The notes below the pieces were generated by a model, which made no database searches, was not told where the DNA came from, and saw only the letters and a program-made list of their open reading frames with translations. From Nonomuraea rhodomycinica (GTDB taxonomy: Bacteria; Actinomycetota; Actinomycetes; Streptosporangiales; Streptosporangiaceae), in the NCBI RefSeq assembly GCF_013363995.1, contig NZ_JABWGO010000002.1:620001-684000 (forward strand): a stretch of DNA of 64,000 bases, in the 5' to 3' direction. The number at the start of each line of letters is the position of its first letter. Position 1 is the stretch's first letter. Positions 9,700 to 18,560 of this stretch are shown here, piece after piece. The translations under genes and the position numbers were made by a program.

Positions 9700-12600
9700 T
9701 CAGGCGAATACGTCCTGCTGGTAGCGGCCGTCCGCCTCGAGCTGGTGGAGCCACTGCTGGGCGGTTTCGTCGTCGCCGCCGGTACGGACGCGGTGGATGG
9801 CGGCGAGTGCTTCTCGTACGGCGGGCGCCATGCGCCGGCCGTCGCCGCAGACGTAGACGTACGCCCCGTCCTGCAGGGCCTGCCACACCGTGTCGGAGGC
9901 CGCGGCGATGGCGTCCTGCACGTAGCGGGCCGGGTGGCCGGCCACCGCGGAGAAGGCGGTGTGCACCTGCGCGATCCCTGCCTGTTCCCAGGACTCCATC
10001 TCGTCCCGGTAGAGCCAGTCGTGCTCCGGGTGGCGGCAGCCGACGAAGACCTGCGAAAGGCCCACCTTCGTGCCGTTCTCCTGCTGACGGGCGCGTTCCT
10101 CCAGGAAGCCGCGCAGTGGCGCGATGCCGGTGCCGGGCCCGATGAGGACGAGCGGTGCGGCGGGATCGGCGGGCGGCGCGAAGGCGGGAGAGGGCACGCG
10201 GACGTAGCCGTAGAAGACGTCTCCCGGCTTGAGCCGGCCCAGGTACTGCGAGCACAGGCCGCGGTAGGCGCCGTTGCCCGACAGCGCGGGGCCCTCGACG
10301 AGGCCGACGGTCAGCCGGACGTGGCGTGGGTCGGCCAGCGGCGAGGAGGAGATGGAGTAGAAGCGGGGGCGGATGGGCCCCGTCATCTCCAGGAACACCG
10401 CCAGCGGCAGTTCGACGGCGGGGAAGCGCTCCAGGAGGTCGAGCAGGGAGACGCGCCTGGCGAGGATCTCCTGCCGGTAGCGCTCGTCGGACTCCTCGGT
10501 GTCGGCCGTGCAGGCCTCCAGCTGCGGCTTGGTCCAGGGGCAGCGGGTGTGCCCGGCCAGAAGGCGCATCTGGGCGCGGGTGGCCACGTCCTGCAGTTCC
10601 AGGAACTCGGTGAGCAGCAGCCCGGCGGTGACGGGAGTGCCCACGGGCAGGTGCGTCCTGCCGCCGGCGGGCTGGTCGAGCTGGAACACCTGGTCGCGGT
10701 CGACGCCGAGCCGCGCCAGCGCGCGCTCGACCAGCGCCGGGTCGTTCTTGGCGAAGACGGCCAGGTGGTTGCCGGTGGCGTAGGTGACGCCCTCGGGCAG
10801 TTCGATGACGATGGACCTCGCCGAGGGGCGCGGTGGCTCGACACTGAAGTCCCACAGCCCGGTGGCGTCGCTGACGAGCTCCTCGTTGGCGACCACGGTC
10901 AACGGATAGGCGTGGTCGGAGACGATCGCGGGACGCACGTCCGCCTCGGTCAGCAGGCGCACCTCATAGCGGGGCGCGCCGTCATCGGAGGTGCTGGCGG
11001 CGTACTCCTCGGCCAGGGTGGCCCACAAGGTGTCCATCCAGCCGGCGGCCATGCCGTCGAAGTCACCGGCGGCGTCCGCCGCGCCGCGCGCGACCACCGG
11101 GGTCGCGCCGGCGGCCAGCAGGGCGGCCTCGATCCGCTTGGGGAAGGCCTGGTAGGTGGCCACCCACTGGGTGTTGCCGGCGCCCAGCAACGCGAAGCGC
11201 ACGCCCGACAAGGAGCCCTCGGGAAGCCCGGCGGCGATCAGGTCGTCGAAACGCTGGGCGTTGTCGGGTGCCTTGCCGTTGTAGCTCGCGGCTACCACCA
11301 CGAGCAGGCCCTCTGTGGGCAGGTCGTCGCCCAGGTCGTCCAGGCTCACCAACGTGGTGCCGAATCCGGAGCGCTCGCCGCGGTCGGCGACGGTACGCGC
11401 CAGGTCCTCGCAACTGCCCAGGCTGGAGCCGTAGGCGACGGTGAGGTTCACCCCGACGCCGCTGACCGCGGCAGCCTGCCGCGCCTGCCCGCTCTGCGGG
11501 TCCGAGACGCCGAAGACGGTCCGCTCGCGCTCGTGCCGGGGCCGCACGACGACCTCGAAGTCGCCGGGCTTGCGCGTCAGCGCCTCGCGCACATCCATCC
11601 TGTAGTCGGTGACGTCGGAGAACTTGAACTTCTGCAGCACCAGCGCGAGGGCCAGGCGGGCCTCGGTGAGCGCGAACTGCCGGCCGATGCAGGCGCGCCG
11701 GCCGTTGCCGAACGGCTTGTAGGCGTGCGGGTGGTGCTGGGCGCGGTTGTCCGGCAGCCACCGGTCGATGTCGAACTCCAGCGGCCGCTCCCACGCTTTG
11801 GGGTGGGTGTGCAGCGGGAACATCAGCAGGTTCGTCTTCGTGCCCTGCTTCAGGTGGTAGTGGCCGCCGATGAGCGTGTCCTGCAGCGGCGCCTTCATGA
11901 TCTGCGGGATGGGAGCCCACAGGCGCAGGGTCTCCTCAAGGACGCGGGGGATGACGTCCAGCTTCGTGATCGTGTCGTAGTCGGGGACCGTGTCGCCCGG
12001 CAGCATCCGGTCCACCTCGGCGTAGGCCTGGGCCAGCACCTGCGGGTTGCGCAGCAGCGAGTACGTGGCGAACGACAGCAGGCCGCTGGTGGTCTCGTGA
12101 CCGGCGATCAGGAAGGTCAGCACCTGGTCGCGGACGTTGTCGTCGGCCAGCGGCCTGCCGGTGTCCGGGTCGACGGCCGCCAGCATCAGGCCGAGCAGGT
12201 CGTCCTCGCCGCCGCTCGTTCCCTGACGGCGCTCCTTGATCACGGCCTCGACCAGCTCGCGCATCAACCGGATGTTCTCGCGGTACGTCCTGTCGTCGCT
12301 CTTGCGGAGCTTCGTCATCATCGGCAGCTCCTGCGAGCGCCGCATCGACTCCACCAGCGCCTGCAGCAGCGCCGTGAGGAAGGGGTGCAGTTCCTCGTCG
12401 CGGAAGGAGTCGAACCGGTGGCCGAACCCCGACAGGGCGATGGTGTCCAGCGTCAGCCGGGTGTAGTCGTCGGTCACGTTGACCAGCTGTCCCTGCTCGC
12501 GTTCCCACTTGCCCACGAGGTTCTGGGCGATCTCCAGCATCTGCCCGAAGTAGCGCTTCATGGCCCGCTGGCTGAAGGCGGGCAGGAGGACCCGGTGCGC

Positions 12601-12921
12601 CATGCCCCAGGCCTCCTCGTCGTCGTGGGCGGTGAACAGGCCCGCGCCGGCGTAGTCCCGGACGTGGCTGAGCGGCGGGAGGATCGGCTTGCCGAAACGG
12701 GTCTCGTCGCAGATTTCCGTCACCAGATCGGGGTCGTAGACGAAGACGTTCTCCTGGCCGGCGATGTCCATGCTGAAGATGCCCTCGGGGAACTGCCGGG
12801 ACAGCTCGCCGAAGTACGCGACCGGGTTGGTGCTGGGGATATGGGGCGTGTGGCCGAGGACCGGAATCCCGCGCGGGGACCGGATGGGACGGAGCCCGGG
12901 TGCGGGCTGAGTGGTGGTCAA
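9700..12921 (-). CDS. Self-sufficient cytochrome P450 / NADPH-P450 reductase (CYP102-type)
   Basis: 1073 residues, the size of Bacillus P450 BM3. The heme domain (1 to about 470) has the I-helix AGHETTS near 275, ExxR in EETLRLWAP, and the heme-thiolate loop FGNGRRACIGRQF with Cys near 410. The reductase follows: FMN-binding YGSSLGSCEDLA near 498, FAD-binding RPRFYSISSSP near 857 and NADPH-binding GPGTGIAPLRGF near 930. The family hydroxylates long-chain fatty acids with electrons delivered inside one polypeptide. Translation starts at TTG 12921, preceded by AGGAGCAGTCC. A TetR gene is divergent, with dyad operators between, just like BM3 with its regulator Bm3R1. Soluble, cytoplasmic; physiological substrate unknown. 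Confidence 0.95.
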   Translation of the reverse strand: MTTTQPAPGLRPIRSPRGIPVLGHTPHIPSTNPVAYFGELSRQFPEGIFSMDIAGQENVFVYDPDLVTEICDETRFGKPILPPLSHVRDYAGAGLFTAHDDEEAWGMAHRVLLPAFSQRAMKRYFGQMLEIAQNLVGKWEREQGQLVNVTDDYTRLTLDTIALSGFGHRFDSFRDEELHPFLTALLQALVESMRRSQELPMMTKLRKSDDRTYRENIRLMRELVEAVIKERRQGTSGGEDDLLGLMLAAVDPDTGRPLADDNVRDQVLTFLIAGHETTSGLLSFATYSLLRNPQVLAQAYAEVDRMLPGDTVPDYDTITKLDVIPRVLEETLRLWAPIPQIMKAPLQDTLIGGHYHLKQGTKTNLLMFPLHTHPKAWERPLEFDIDRWLPDNRAQHHPHAYKPFGNGRRACIGRQFALTEARLALALVLQKFKFSDVTDYRMDVREALTRKPGDFEVVVRPRHERERTVFGVSDPQSGQARQAAAVSGVGVNLTVAYGSSLGSCEDLARTVADRGERSGFGTTLVSLDDLGDDLPTEGLLVVVAASYNGKAPDNAQRFDDLIAAGLPEGSLSGVRFALLGAGNTQWVATYQAFPKRIEAALLAAGATPVVARGAADAAGDFDGMAAGWMDTLWATLAEEYAASTSDDGAPRYEVRLLTEADVRPAIVSDHAYPLTVVANEELVSDATGLWDFSVEPPRPSARSIVIELPEGVTYATGNHLAVFAKNDPALVERALARLGVDRDQVFQLDQPAGGRTHLPVGTPVTAGLLLTEFLELQDVATRAQMRLLAGHTRCPWTKPQLEACTADTEESDERYRQEILARRVSLLDLLERFPAVELPLAVFLEMTGPIRPRFYSISSSPLADPRHVRLTVGLVEGPALSGNGAYRGLCSQYLGRLKPGDVFYGYVRVPSPAFAPPADPAAPLVLIGPGTGIAPLRGFLEERARQQENGTKVGLSQVFVGCRHPEHDWLYRDEMESWEQAGIAQVHTAFSAVAGHPARYVQDAIAAASDTVWQALQDGAYVYVCGDGRRMAPAVREALAAIHRVRTGGDDETAQQWLHQLEADGRYQQDVFA

Positions 12922-12936
12922 GGACTGCTCCTTTTC

Positions 12937-13021
12937 TGACGATTTCGTCAGTTATGGACGCTACCGTCACCTGTGCAATGACCCTCCAAAGCATTGGTGA
13001 GGATTTCGTCACTGTTGACGA
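12937..13021. promoter_or_regulatory. Divergent operators for the TetR regulator
   Basis: Two copies of the same half-site pair: TGACGA-TT-TCGTCA at 12937-12950, just upstream of the P450 start, and TCGTCA-CTGT-TGACGA at 13007-13021, upstream of the TetR gene. The shared hexamer TGACGA in both dyads, one facing each gene, indicates that the neighbouring TetR protein represses both genes. Confidence 0.7.
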
Positions 13022-13068
13022 GTCCCCCTACAGTGGAGCGCGCACCACAGTTCACGGGAGACGGACAG

Positions 13069-13719
13069 ATGACCGACGCGGCACCAACCCGCCTGGACCG
13101 GCGTAAGGCGCGCACCCGCGCCGCACTCGTCCGGGCCGCCCAGACCTTCATCGCCGAGGGCAGGACCAACACGGCGATCCTGGACCTCACCCAGGCCGCC
13201 GACGTCGGCATGGGCTCCTTCTACAACCACTTCTCCAGCAAGGACGAACTCTTCCGGGCCGCCGTGGAAGACGCCCTCGACCGGCACGGCGCGGCCCTGG
13301 ACGAGCTGACCCGCGACATGACGGACCCCGCCGAGGTCTTCGCCTGCAGCTTCCGGCTCACCGGACGCCTGCACCGCCGCAGACCCCAGCTCAGCAAGGT
13401 CCTGATCAACACCGGCCTGTCCATCGCCACCTCCGAGCACGGCATCGCCCCACGCGTCCGGCGCGACATCCAGGCCGGCATCCGGACCGGCCGCTTCACC
13501 GTCGCCGACCCCGAGCTCGCCTTCACCATCGCCGCAGGCACCGCCCTGTGCCTCGGCCAGCTCCTGCACACCCAACCCGACCGCGACGACGCCCAGGCCA
13601 CCGACCAGATCACCGAAGACCTCCTGCGCACCTTCGGCATCCCCACCGACGAGGCCCATCGGATCTCCCGGCGTCCCCTGCCCGACCTCGACCGGCTTCT
13701 CCCCGACGCCATCGCGTAG
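13069..13719 (+). CDS. TetR/AcrR-family regulator of the CYP102-type P450
   Basis: 216 residues from ATG 13069, preceded by GGGAGACGGACAG. The helix-turn-helix lies in about 15-60: RKARTRAALVRAAQTFIAEG and ILDLTQAADVGMGSFYNHFS with the conserved F-SKDELF that follows. The rest is a helical ligand domain. An in-frame start 25 codons upstream would overlap the operator and is rejected. Divergent from the P450 gene; by analogy with Bm3R1 it probably releases DNA when fatty acid or a hydrophobic ligand binds. Confidence 0.88.
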   Translation: MTDAAPTRLDRRKARTRAALVRAAQTFIAEGRTNTAILDLTQAADVGMGSFYNHFSSKDELFRAAVEDALDRHGAALDELTRDMTDPAEVFACSFRLTGRLHRRRPQLSKVLINTGLSIATSEHGIAPRVRRDIQAGIRTGRFTVADPELAFTIAAGTALCLGQLLHTQPDRDDAQATDQITEDLLRTFGIPTDEAHRISRRPLPDLDRLLPDAIA

Positions 13720-13884
13720 CGCAGTCCGTCCGTCAGCGCAGGAGATGACGTAGGTCATCGCTTACGTGACTTTCGCCCCTGTCGCGCCTGTGGGCGGCCA
13801 CGGTGTACTGGACGTGCTCGGCGACCGGCGCCGGTCGCGGAGGCACAGCCGCCGAACGACAGCAGCGACCTGAGGCGAGACTCC

Positions 13885-14580
13885 ATGCCCGATCTCATCG
13901 CGCTCCCGTATCCGCACCGCCCACCTGCCGAGCGGGCGCGCCGCCCGGACACGGCGCGCACCGCCCGGGGCAGGGGGTGCGGCGGCGGACGCATGTGGTG
14001 GACGGCCGAGGTGCGGGCACAGGTGCACGCGCTGGATCAGGCGGTGTTCGACGCCGTGGCCGACACCCGGACGCCGAGCCTCGACCGGTTGTTCGTCGGC
14101 GTGTCCCGATCGGTCGACCACTCACGGTTGTGGCTGCTGACCGCGGCTGTGGTCGCGCTGGGGGGCGGCCCTCGCGGACGGCGGGCGGCGGGCCTCGGCG
14201 TGCTGGCCGTCGGGTTGGCCTCGGCGGTCACCAACGCGGGTCTCAAGCCGCTGGCCGGCAGGCGGCGGCCCATCCGGTCGGGCCGCCGTGCGGTGCTGGG
14301 GGCGCGCCGGGTCCGCCGGCCGGTGTCGGCGTCGTTCCCGTCGGGGCATACGGCGTCGGCGTTCGCGTTCGCGTCGGCGATGGGCGAGACAGCGCCGTGG
14401 ACCTGGCTTCCGCTGCACGCCGCAGCGGGAGCGGTCGGCTACGCGCGGGTGCACACCGGGGTGCACTATCCGTCCGACGTCGCGGCCGGCGCCTTGATCG
14501 GCGCGCTGTGCGGCTGGACCGTGCGGCGGGTGGCCGCGCGCGTGCCGGCCGGTTCCTGCCCGAGGAGGCGGGCGCCGTGA
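13885..14580 (+). CDS. PAP2-family phosphatase
   Basis: 231 residues. The three-part PAP2 signature is present: KPLAGRRRP near 126, PSGHTAS near 152, and RVHTGVHYPSDV near 191, giving the histidine nucleophile and the acid-base histidine. Three or more hydrophobic segments (LWLLTAAVVALG, AAGLGVLAVGLASAV, DVAAGALIGAL) place it in the membrane, where such enzymes dephosphorylate phosphatidate or isoprenyl phosphates. The first 36 residues are basic and low-complexity; ATG at 13993 (MWWTAEV) is an alternative start. Its stop overlaps the start of the next gene (GTGA), so it is translationally coupled to the lipid kinase. Confidence 0.85.
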   Translation: MPDLIALPYPHRPPAERARRPDTARTARGRGCGGGRMWWTAEVRAQVHALDQAVFDAVADTRTPSLDRLFVGVSRSVDHSRLWLLTAAVVALGGGPRGRRAAGLGVLAVGLASAVTNAGLKPLAGRRRPIRSGRRAVLGARRVRRPVSASFPSGHTASAFAFASAMGETAPWTWLPLHAAAGAVGYARVHTGVHYPSDVAAGALIGALCGWTVRRVAARVPAGSCPRRRAP

Positions 14581-15497
14581 CCACCGGCGCAAGGGTCGTC
14601 GTGGTGATGAACCCCGGCTCGGGTGGCGGCAAGGTGGACCGCTTCCGGCTCGTCGAGCGCACCGCTCGCTACGGCGCGGCGGTCCGGACGACCGGCGCCG
14701 GTCAGGGGGCGGCAGGGCTCGCCCGGCAGGCCGTCGAGGACGGGGCCGCGGTGCTCGGGGTGGCCGGTGGGGACGGGACGGTGTCGGCCGTCGCGGCCGT
14801 GGCCGCGGACGCCGGCCTTCCCCTGGTGGTGATCCCCGCGGGCACCCGCAACCATTTCGCCCGCGATCTCGGCCTCGACCTCGGCGATCCGGCCCGGGCG
14901 TTGGAGGCCCTGCGCGACGGTGAGCCGGTCCGGGTCGACCTGGGCGTGGTCAACTCGCACGTCTTCGTCAACAACGTCTCGTTCGGCATCTACGCCGAGG
15001 CCCTGCTGGAGCCCGAATACCGGGAGGCGAGGGCGCGCACCCTGGCCGCGATCGCCCCCCGATACCTCGGGGGCCGGCAGTGGGTCGACGCGAGCGTGGA
15101 CACTCCCGAGGAAAGCGTCGAGCACCCGCAGGTGGTGCTGGTGTCGAACAACGCCTACCACCTCAGCACGCCGCGCTACCTCGGGCGCCGCTTCACGCTC
15201 GCCTCCGGGCTGCTCGGCGCGATCGTCTTCAAACGCCCACCGGGGCCGCCACCGCCGGACCTGTTCGCGCGCCTTCGCCGCGACCTGCGACAGCACGCCA
15301 TCGGGGCCTCGGCCGAGACCGGAGTCGTCGCCTGGGCGGCGGCGCAGGTCCGGCTGGACGGGCCCGCGGGGCGCCTCCCGGCCGGGATCGACGGGGAAGC
15401 GGTGGAACTCCACCTGCCGGCGACGTGCGACATCCGGCCGGGCGCCCTGCGGCTCCTGCTGCCGCGCCGACGCCCCGGGGTGCCCCAGATCCGGTGA
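14577..15497 (+). CDS. Diacylglycerol kinase-family lipid kinase
   Basis: 306 residues from GTG 14577. The catalytic domain has VVVVMNPGSGGGK at 6-18, the nucleotide loop GVAGGDGTVSAVA near 61-73 and PAGTRNHFARDLGLDL near 85, the hallmark of DAGK/sphingosine-kinase/YegS enzymes; the C-terminal beta-sandwich has FVNNVSFGIYAEALLE and a final IDGEAVELHLPA. Members phosphorylate diacylglycerol or related lipids at the membrane face. Coupled to a PAP2 phosphatase, so the two may run opposite steps on one lipid. RTG start overlaps the phosphatase stop by four bases. Confidence 0.88.
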   Translation: MTTGARVVVVMNPGSGGGKVDRFRLVERTARYGAAVRTTGAGQGAAGLARQAVEDGAAVLGVAGGDGTVSAVAAVAADAGLPLVVIPAGTRNHFARDLGLDLGDPARALEALRDGEPVRVDLGVVNSHVFVNNVSFGIYAEALLEPEYREARARTLAAIAPRYLGGRQWVDASVDTPEESVEHPQVVLVSNNAYHLSTPRYLGRRFTLASGLLGAIVFKRPPGPPPPDLFARLRRDLRQHAIGASAETGVVAWAAAQVRLDGPAGRLPAGIDGEAVELHLPATCDIRPGALRLLLPRRRPGVPQIR

Positions 15498-15629
15498 TCT
15501 TCCCAGCATCCTTTCCCCGGCGGTGGTTGTTGCCAGGAAAACCGGCGACGGAAAATCGGCTTGTGGCGGGCCGGCCAGGCGCCTGACCGCTCCGGCGGAA
15601 GGGCAAGCGAGGACGGAGGGGGTCTGTCC

Positions 15630-15848
15630 ATGCGGATCGTCGTGGACCTGAACCGGTGCCAGGGATACGCGCAGTGCGTGTATCTGGCCCACGAGGTCTT
15701 CAAGCTCAACGGCACCGAGGCGCTCACCTACGACCCGAACCCCGACGACGCGCGACGGCTGCAGGTCGAGCGGGCCGCCGCGGCCTGCCCGGTGCAGGCG
15801 ATCATGATCGACCGCCTGGACGGCGCGGGGCGGGGTGCGCGGTCATGA
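15630..15848 (+). CDS. Ferredoxin, P450-associated single-cluster type
   Basis: 72 residues. Cysteines at 10, 16 and 53 with Tyr at 13 (NRCQGYAQC ... ACPV) give the C-x2-X-x2-C-xn-CP pattern in which one ligand is replaced, typical of the small 3Fe-4S-like ferredoxins that feed actinobacterial P450s. ATG 15630 sits after GGAGGGGGTC. The stop overlaps the next gene, the ferredoxin reductase, by four bases (ATGA), and a P450 follows, so the electron path NAD(P)H - reductase - ferredoxin - P450 is encoded in one run. Confidence 0.92.
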   Translation: MRIVVDLNRCQGYAQCVYLAHEVFKLNGTEALTYDPNPDDARRLQVERAAAACPVQAIMIDRLDGAGRGARS

Positions 15849-17248
15849 CCCTGTCGGCGACGCTCGCCGAGCTGGTGCGTGACTTCAGGGCCAACGGCCG
15901 GATCGTCATCGTCGGCGCCTCCCTGGCGGGGCTGCGGGGCGCCGAGGCCCTGCGCGAGGAGGGCTTCACCGGGTCCTTGACCATCATCGGGGACGAGCCG
16001 TACGAGCCCTACGACCGTCCCCCGCTGTCCAAGCAGGTGCTCAAGGGCTGGGTGCCGGCCGACCACACCGCGCTGCCCCGCTTCCGTGAAGTGGAGGCGC
16101 AGTGGCGGCTCGGCGTCGCCGCCATCGGGTTGGACCGGGCCACCAAACAGGTACGCCTGGCCGACGGCGAGCAGGTTCCGTACGACCGGTTGCTGATCGC
16201 CACGGGAACCCGCGCGCGGCAGTGGCCCGACCCGGCCGAGGCCGCCCTGGAGGGTGTGTTCTCGCTGCGCTCGCGCGATGACGCCGCACGGCTGCAACAG
16301 GCGCTGGCCGCACGGCCGTCGCGGGTGCTGGTCATCGGCGGCGGGTTCATCGGCTCGGAGGTGGCCTCCGTTTGCCGGGAACTCGACATCCCGGTGACCC
16401 TCACCGAGCGGGGCTCGGCTCCCCTGGTCGGGGCGCTGGGCGGGGTGATCGGCGAGATCGCCGCGCAGATGCAGCGCGACCACGGCGTGGACCTGCGCTG
16501 CGGAGTGAGCGTGGCGTCGCTGGAGGGCGACGCCGCCGGACATGTCCGGCGGGCTCGGCTCTCGGACGGGACGACCGTCGAGGCCGACGTGGTGCTCGCC
16601 GCGCTGGGGTCGATCCGTAACGTGGAATGGCTGCAGGGCTCCGGGCTGGCGGCCGGCTTCTGGGGGGTCGGCTGCGACGCCGGCGGCCGGGCCTTCGACA
16701 TCAACGGCGTGGTGACCGACAGCGTCTACGTGGCGGGAGACGTGGCGCGCGCGCCGCACGTGCTGTACGAGTACCAGTTCCTCGCGATGGAGCACTGGGA
16801 CAACGCCGTCTTCGGCGCCGAGGTGGCGGCCCACAACATGGTCAACCTCGAACCGCACTACCGCCCGCATCTGCTGCTGCCCGGCTTCTGGTCCGGCCAG
16901 TTCGGCGTCAACATCAAGTCCGTCGGCGTGCCGCCGTTCGCTGACGAGATCGTCTTCACGCAGGGGTCGGTCAAGGACCGCTGCTTCGCGGCCGCCTACG
17001 GCCGCCGGGGCCGCATCGTCGCCGCTGTCACCTTCGATCACGGTAAGTGGCTGGAGTACTACGCGCACCTGATCGAGGAGTCGGCTGCGTTCCCGCCCCC
17101 GCCGCCGGGCTGGGACCGGCCGGACGTCATGAAACCGGTGCCCGCCGAGTTCCCGGCGCCGGGTGTCCCGACGGCGATCCCCGACGTCGTCCTGACCGGC
17201 CACGACCCGAACGAGCGCAGGGCCGAGTTCCGGCCGCGAGGCCACTGA
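15845..17248 (+). CDS. FAD-dependent ferredoxin reductase
   Basis: 467 residues from ATG 15845. FAD-binding VIVGASLAGLRGAEALREEG near 21-40, the PYDRPPLSK motif near 58, NAD-binding VLVIGGGFIGSEVASVCREL near 162-181 and the second FAD motif VYVAGDVAR near 296 define the putidaredoxin-reductase/BenA-like group. The C-terminal dimer domain carries an extension of about 60 residues beyond the usual 400, ending in a proline-rich tail. Overlaps the ferredoxin stop and is 25 bases before the P450. Confidence 0.9.
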   Translation: MTLSATLAELVRDFRANGRIVIVGASLAGLRGAEALREEGFTGSLTIIGDEPYEPYDRPPLSKQVLKGWVPADHTALPRFREVEAQWRLGVAAIGLDRATKQVRLADGEQVPYDRLLIATGTRARQWPDPAEAALEGVFSLRSRDDAARLQQALAARPSRVLVIGGGFIGSEVASVCRELDIPVTLTERGSAPLVGALGGVIGEIAAQMQRDHGVDLRCGVSVASLEGDAAGHVRRARLSDGTTVEADVVLAALGSIRNVEWLQGSGLAAGFWGVGCDAGGRAFDINGVVTDSVYVAGDVARAPHVLYEYQFLAMEHWDNAVFGAEVAAHNMVNLEPHYRPHLLLPGFWSGQFGVNIKSVGVPPFADEIVFTQGSVKDRCFAAAYGRRGRIVAAVTFDHGKWLEYYAHLIEESAAFPPPPPGWDRPDVMKPVPAEFPAPGVPTAIPDVVLTGHDPNERRAEFRPRGH

Positions 17249-17273
17249 GAGCAGCGGGAAGGAGCGCAACAGC

Positions 17274-18536
17274 ATGGCCGAGGAGACACCCTGGCAGCAG
17301 GCGCTGCGCTACGCCAACCGCGCCGATCCGTACCCCTTCTACGCCGAGCTCCGCAAGACCCCGGTGGCGCGGCAGCCGGACGGCACCTACGTGGTCAGCA
17401 CCTACCGGGAGATCGTCACGCTGCTCCACGACCCCCGGGTCAGCTCCGACGTCCGGAAGCTGCCGGCCCGCGCCCCGGCCCCGGCCGAGCCGGGGGCCGA
17501 GCCGATCACCGAGGCCGTCATCGAACTGGAGCCGAACATCATCACCTGCGACCCGCCCGAGCACGACCACGACCGCCGCACGATGACGCGGCACTTCTTC
17601 GGCCCGCCCCACGCCCCGCACCAGATCTCCGACCTGGAGCCCGACATCCGCCGCATCGTCGCCGGCCTGCTGGACGGGATGCGGGGCAAGACCCGGATCG
17701 ACGTCGTCGACGAGTTCGCCTACCCGCTGCCGGTGACCCTCATCTGCAAGGTCCTGGGCGTGCCGCTGGAGGACGAACCGCGCTTCCACGCCTGGATCGA
17801 GACCGCCCTGGACGCCCTGGACTTCGGCCCGGAGGCGGCCTCCGAGGAGATGCGCAGCCGGCTGGCGGGCGCGCGCCGGAGCGTGAAGGAGCTCGCGCAG
17901 TTCATGTCCGGGCTGCTCGGCCAGTACGCCGAGCGGCCCGGCCCGGGCATGCTCTCGGCGATGGTGCACGACGGCGGCCCGGACGGGCGAATGTCCGAGG
18001 GCGTGCTCGTCAGCAACGCCGTGCTCCTGCTGTTCGCCGGACACGAGACCACGGTCAATCTCATCGCCCACAGCGTGCTCACCCTGCTGCGGCACCCCGA
18101 GGCGCTGGAGGAGCTGCGCCGCCGCCCCGACCTGATCGTGCCGGCGGTGGAGGAGCTGCTGCGGTTCGAGTCGTCCGTTCAGTTCTGGCACACCCGCTCC
18201 GCCGTCGAGGACATCGACATCGCCGGCACCACCATCCCGGCGGGCGCGCCGATCTTCCTGGTGTACGGCTCGGGCAACCGCGACCCGGAACGGTTCACCG
18301 ACCCCGACCGTCTCGACCTCGAACGCCCCGACAACGAGCACCTGGGCTTCAGCCAGGGCATCCACTTCTGCTTCGGCGCCCCGCTCGCCCGGCTGGAGGT
18401 GCAGGCGGCGGTCGGCGAGTTCGTCCGCCGCGTGGAGAACCCGCGGCTGGTCGTGGACCCGCCGCCGTACCGCCACAACCAGATCTTCCGCGGCCCGCGC
18501 CACGTCCTGGTCGACATCGACGGGATCCGCGACTGA
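17274..18536 (+). CDS. Cytochrome P450 (class I, bacterial)
   Basis: 420 residues. The I-helix has LLLFAGHETTVNLIAHS (Thr near 258), ExxR is EELLRFES, and the heme loop is FSQGIHFCFGAPLARLE with the thiolate Cys near 366. Length and motifs fit soluble class I P450s (CYP105/107-like). GGAAGGAGC precedes ATG 17274. It closes the PAP2-kinase-ferredoxin-reductase-P450 run and has its own redox partners upstream. Substrate unknown. A broken alcohol dehydrogenase gene follows after 24 bases and may once have processed the product. Confidence 0.95.
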   Translation: MAEETPWQQALRYANRADPYPFYAELRKTPVARQPDGTYVVSTYREIVTLLHDPRVSSDVRKLPARAPAPAEPGAEPITEAVIELEPNIITCDPPEHDHDRRTMTRHFFGPPHAPHQISDLEPDIRRIVAGLLDGMRGKTRIDVVDEFAYPLPVTLICKVLGVPLEDEPRFHAWIETALDALDFGPEAASEEMRSRLAGARRSVKELAQFMSGLLGQYAERPGPGMLSAMVHDGGPDGRMSEGVLVSNAVLLLFAGHETTVNLIAHSVLTLLRHPEALEELRRRPDLIVPAVEELLRFESSVQFWHTRSAVEDIDIAGTTIPAGAPIFLVYGSGNRDPERFTDPDRLDLERPDNEHLGFSQGIHFCFGAPLARLEVQAAVGEFVRRVENPRLVVDPPPYRHNQIFRGPRHVLVDIDGIRD

Positions 18537-18560
18537 CCAAGCATGCGCACAAGGATCGCT

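Noticed and set aside
8848..12939. 1363-codon plus-strand open frame across the P450-reductase
   Set aside because: It is antisense to a gene with complete P450 and reductase motifs. Long antisense frames are a normal by-product of high third-position GC, and the frame has no domain of its own.
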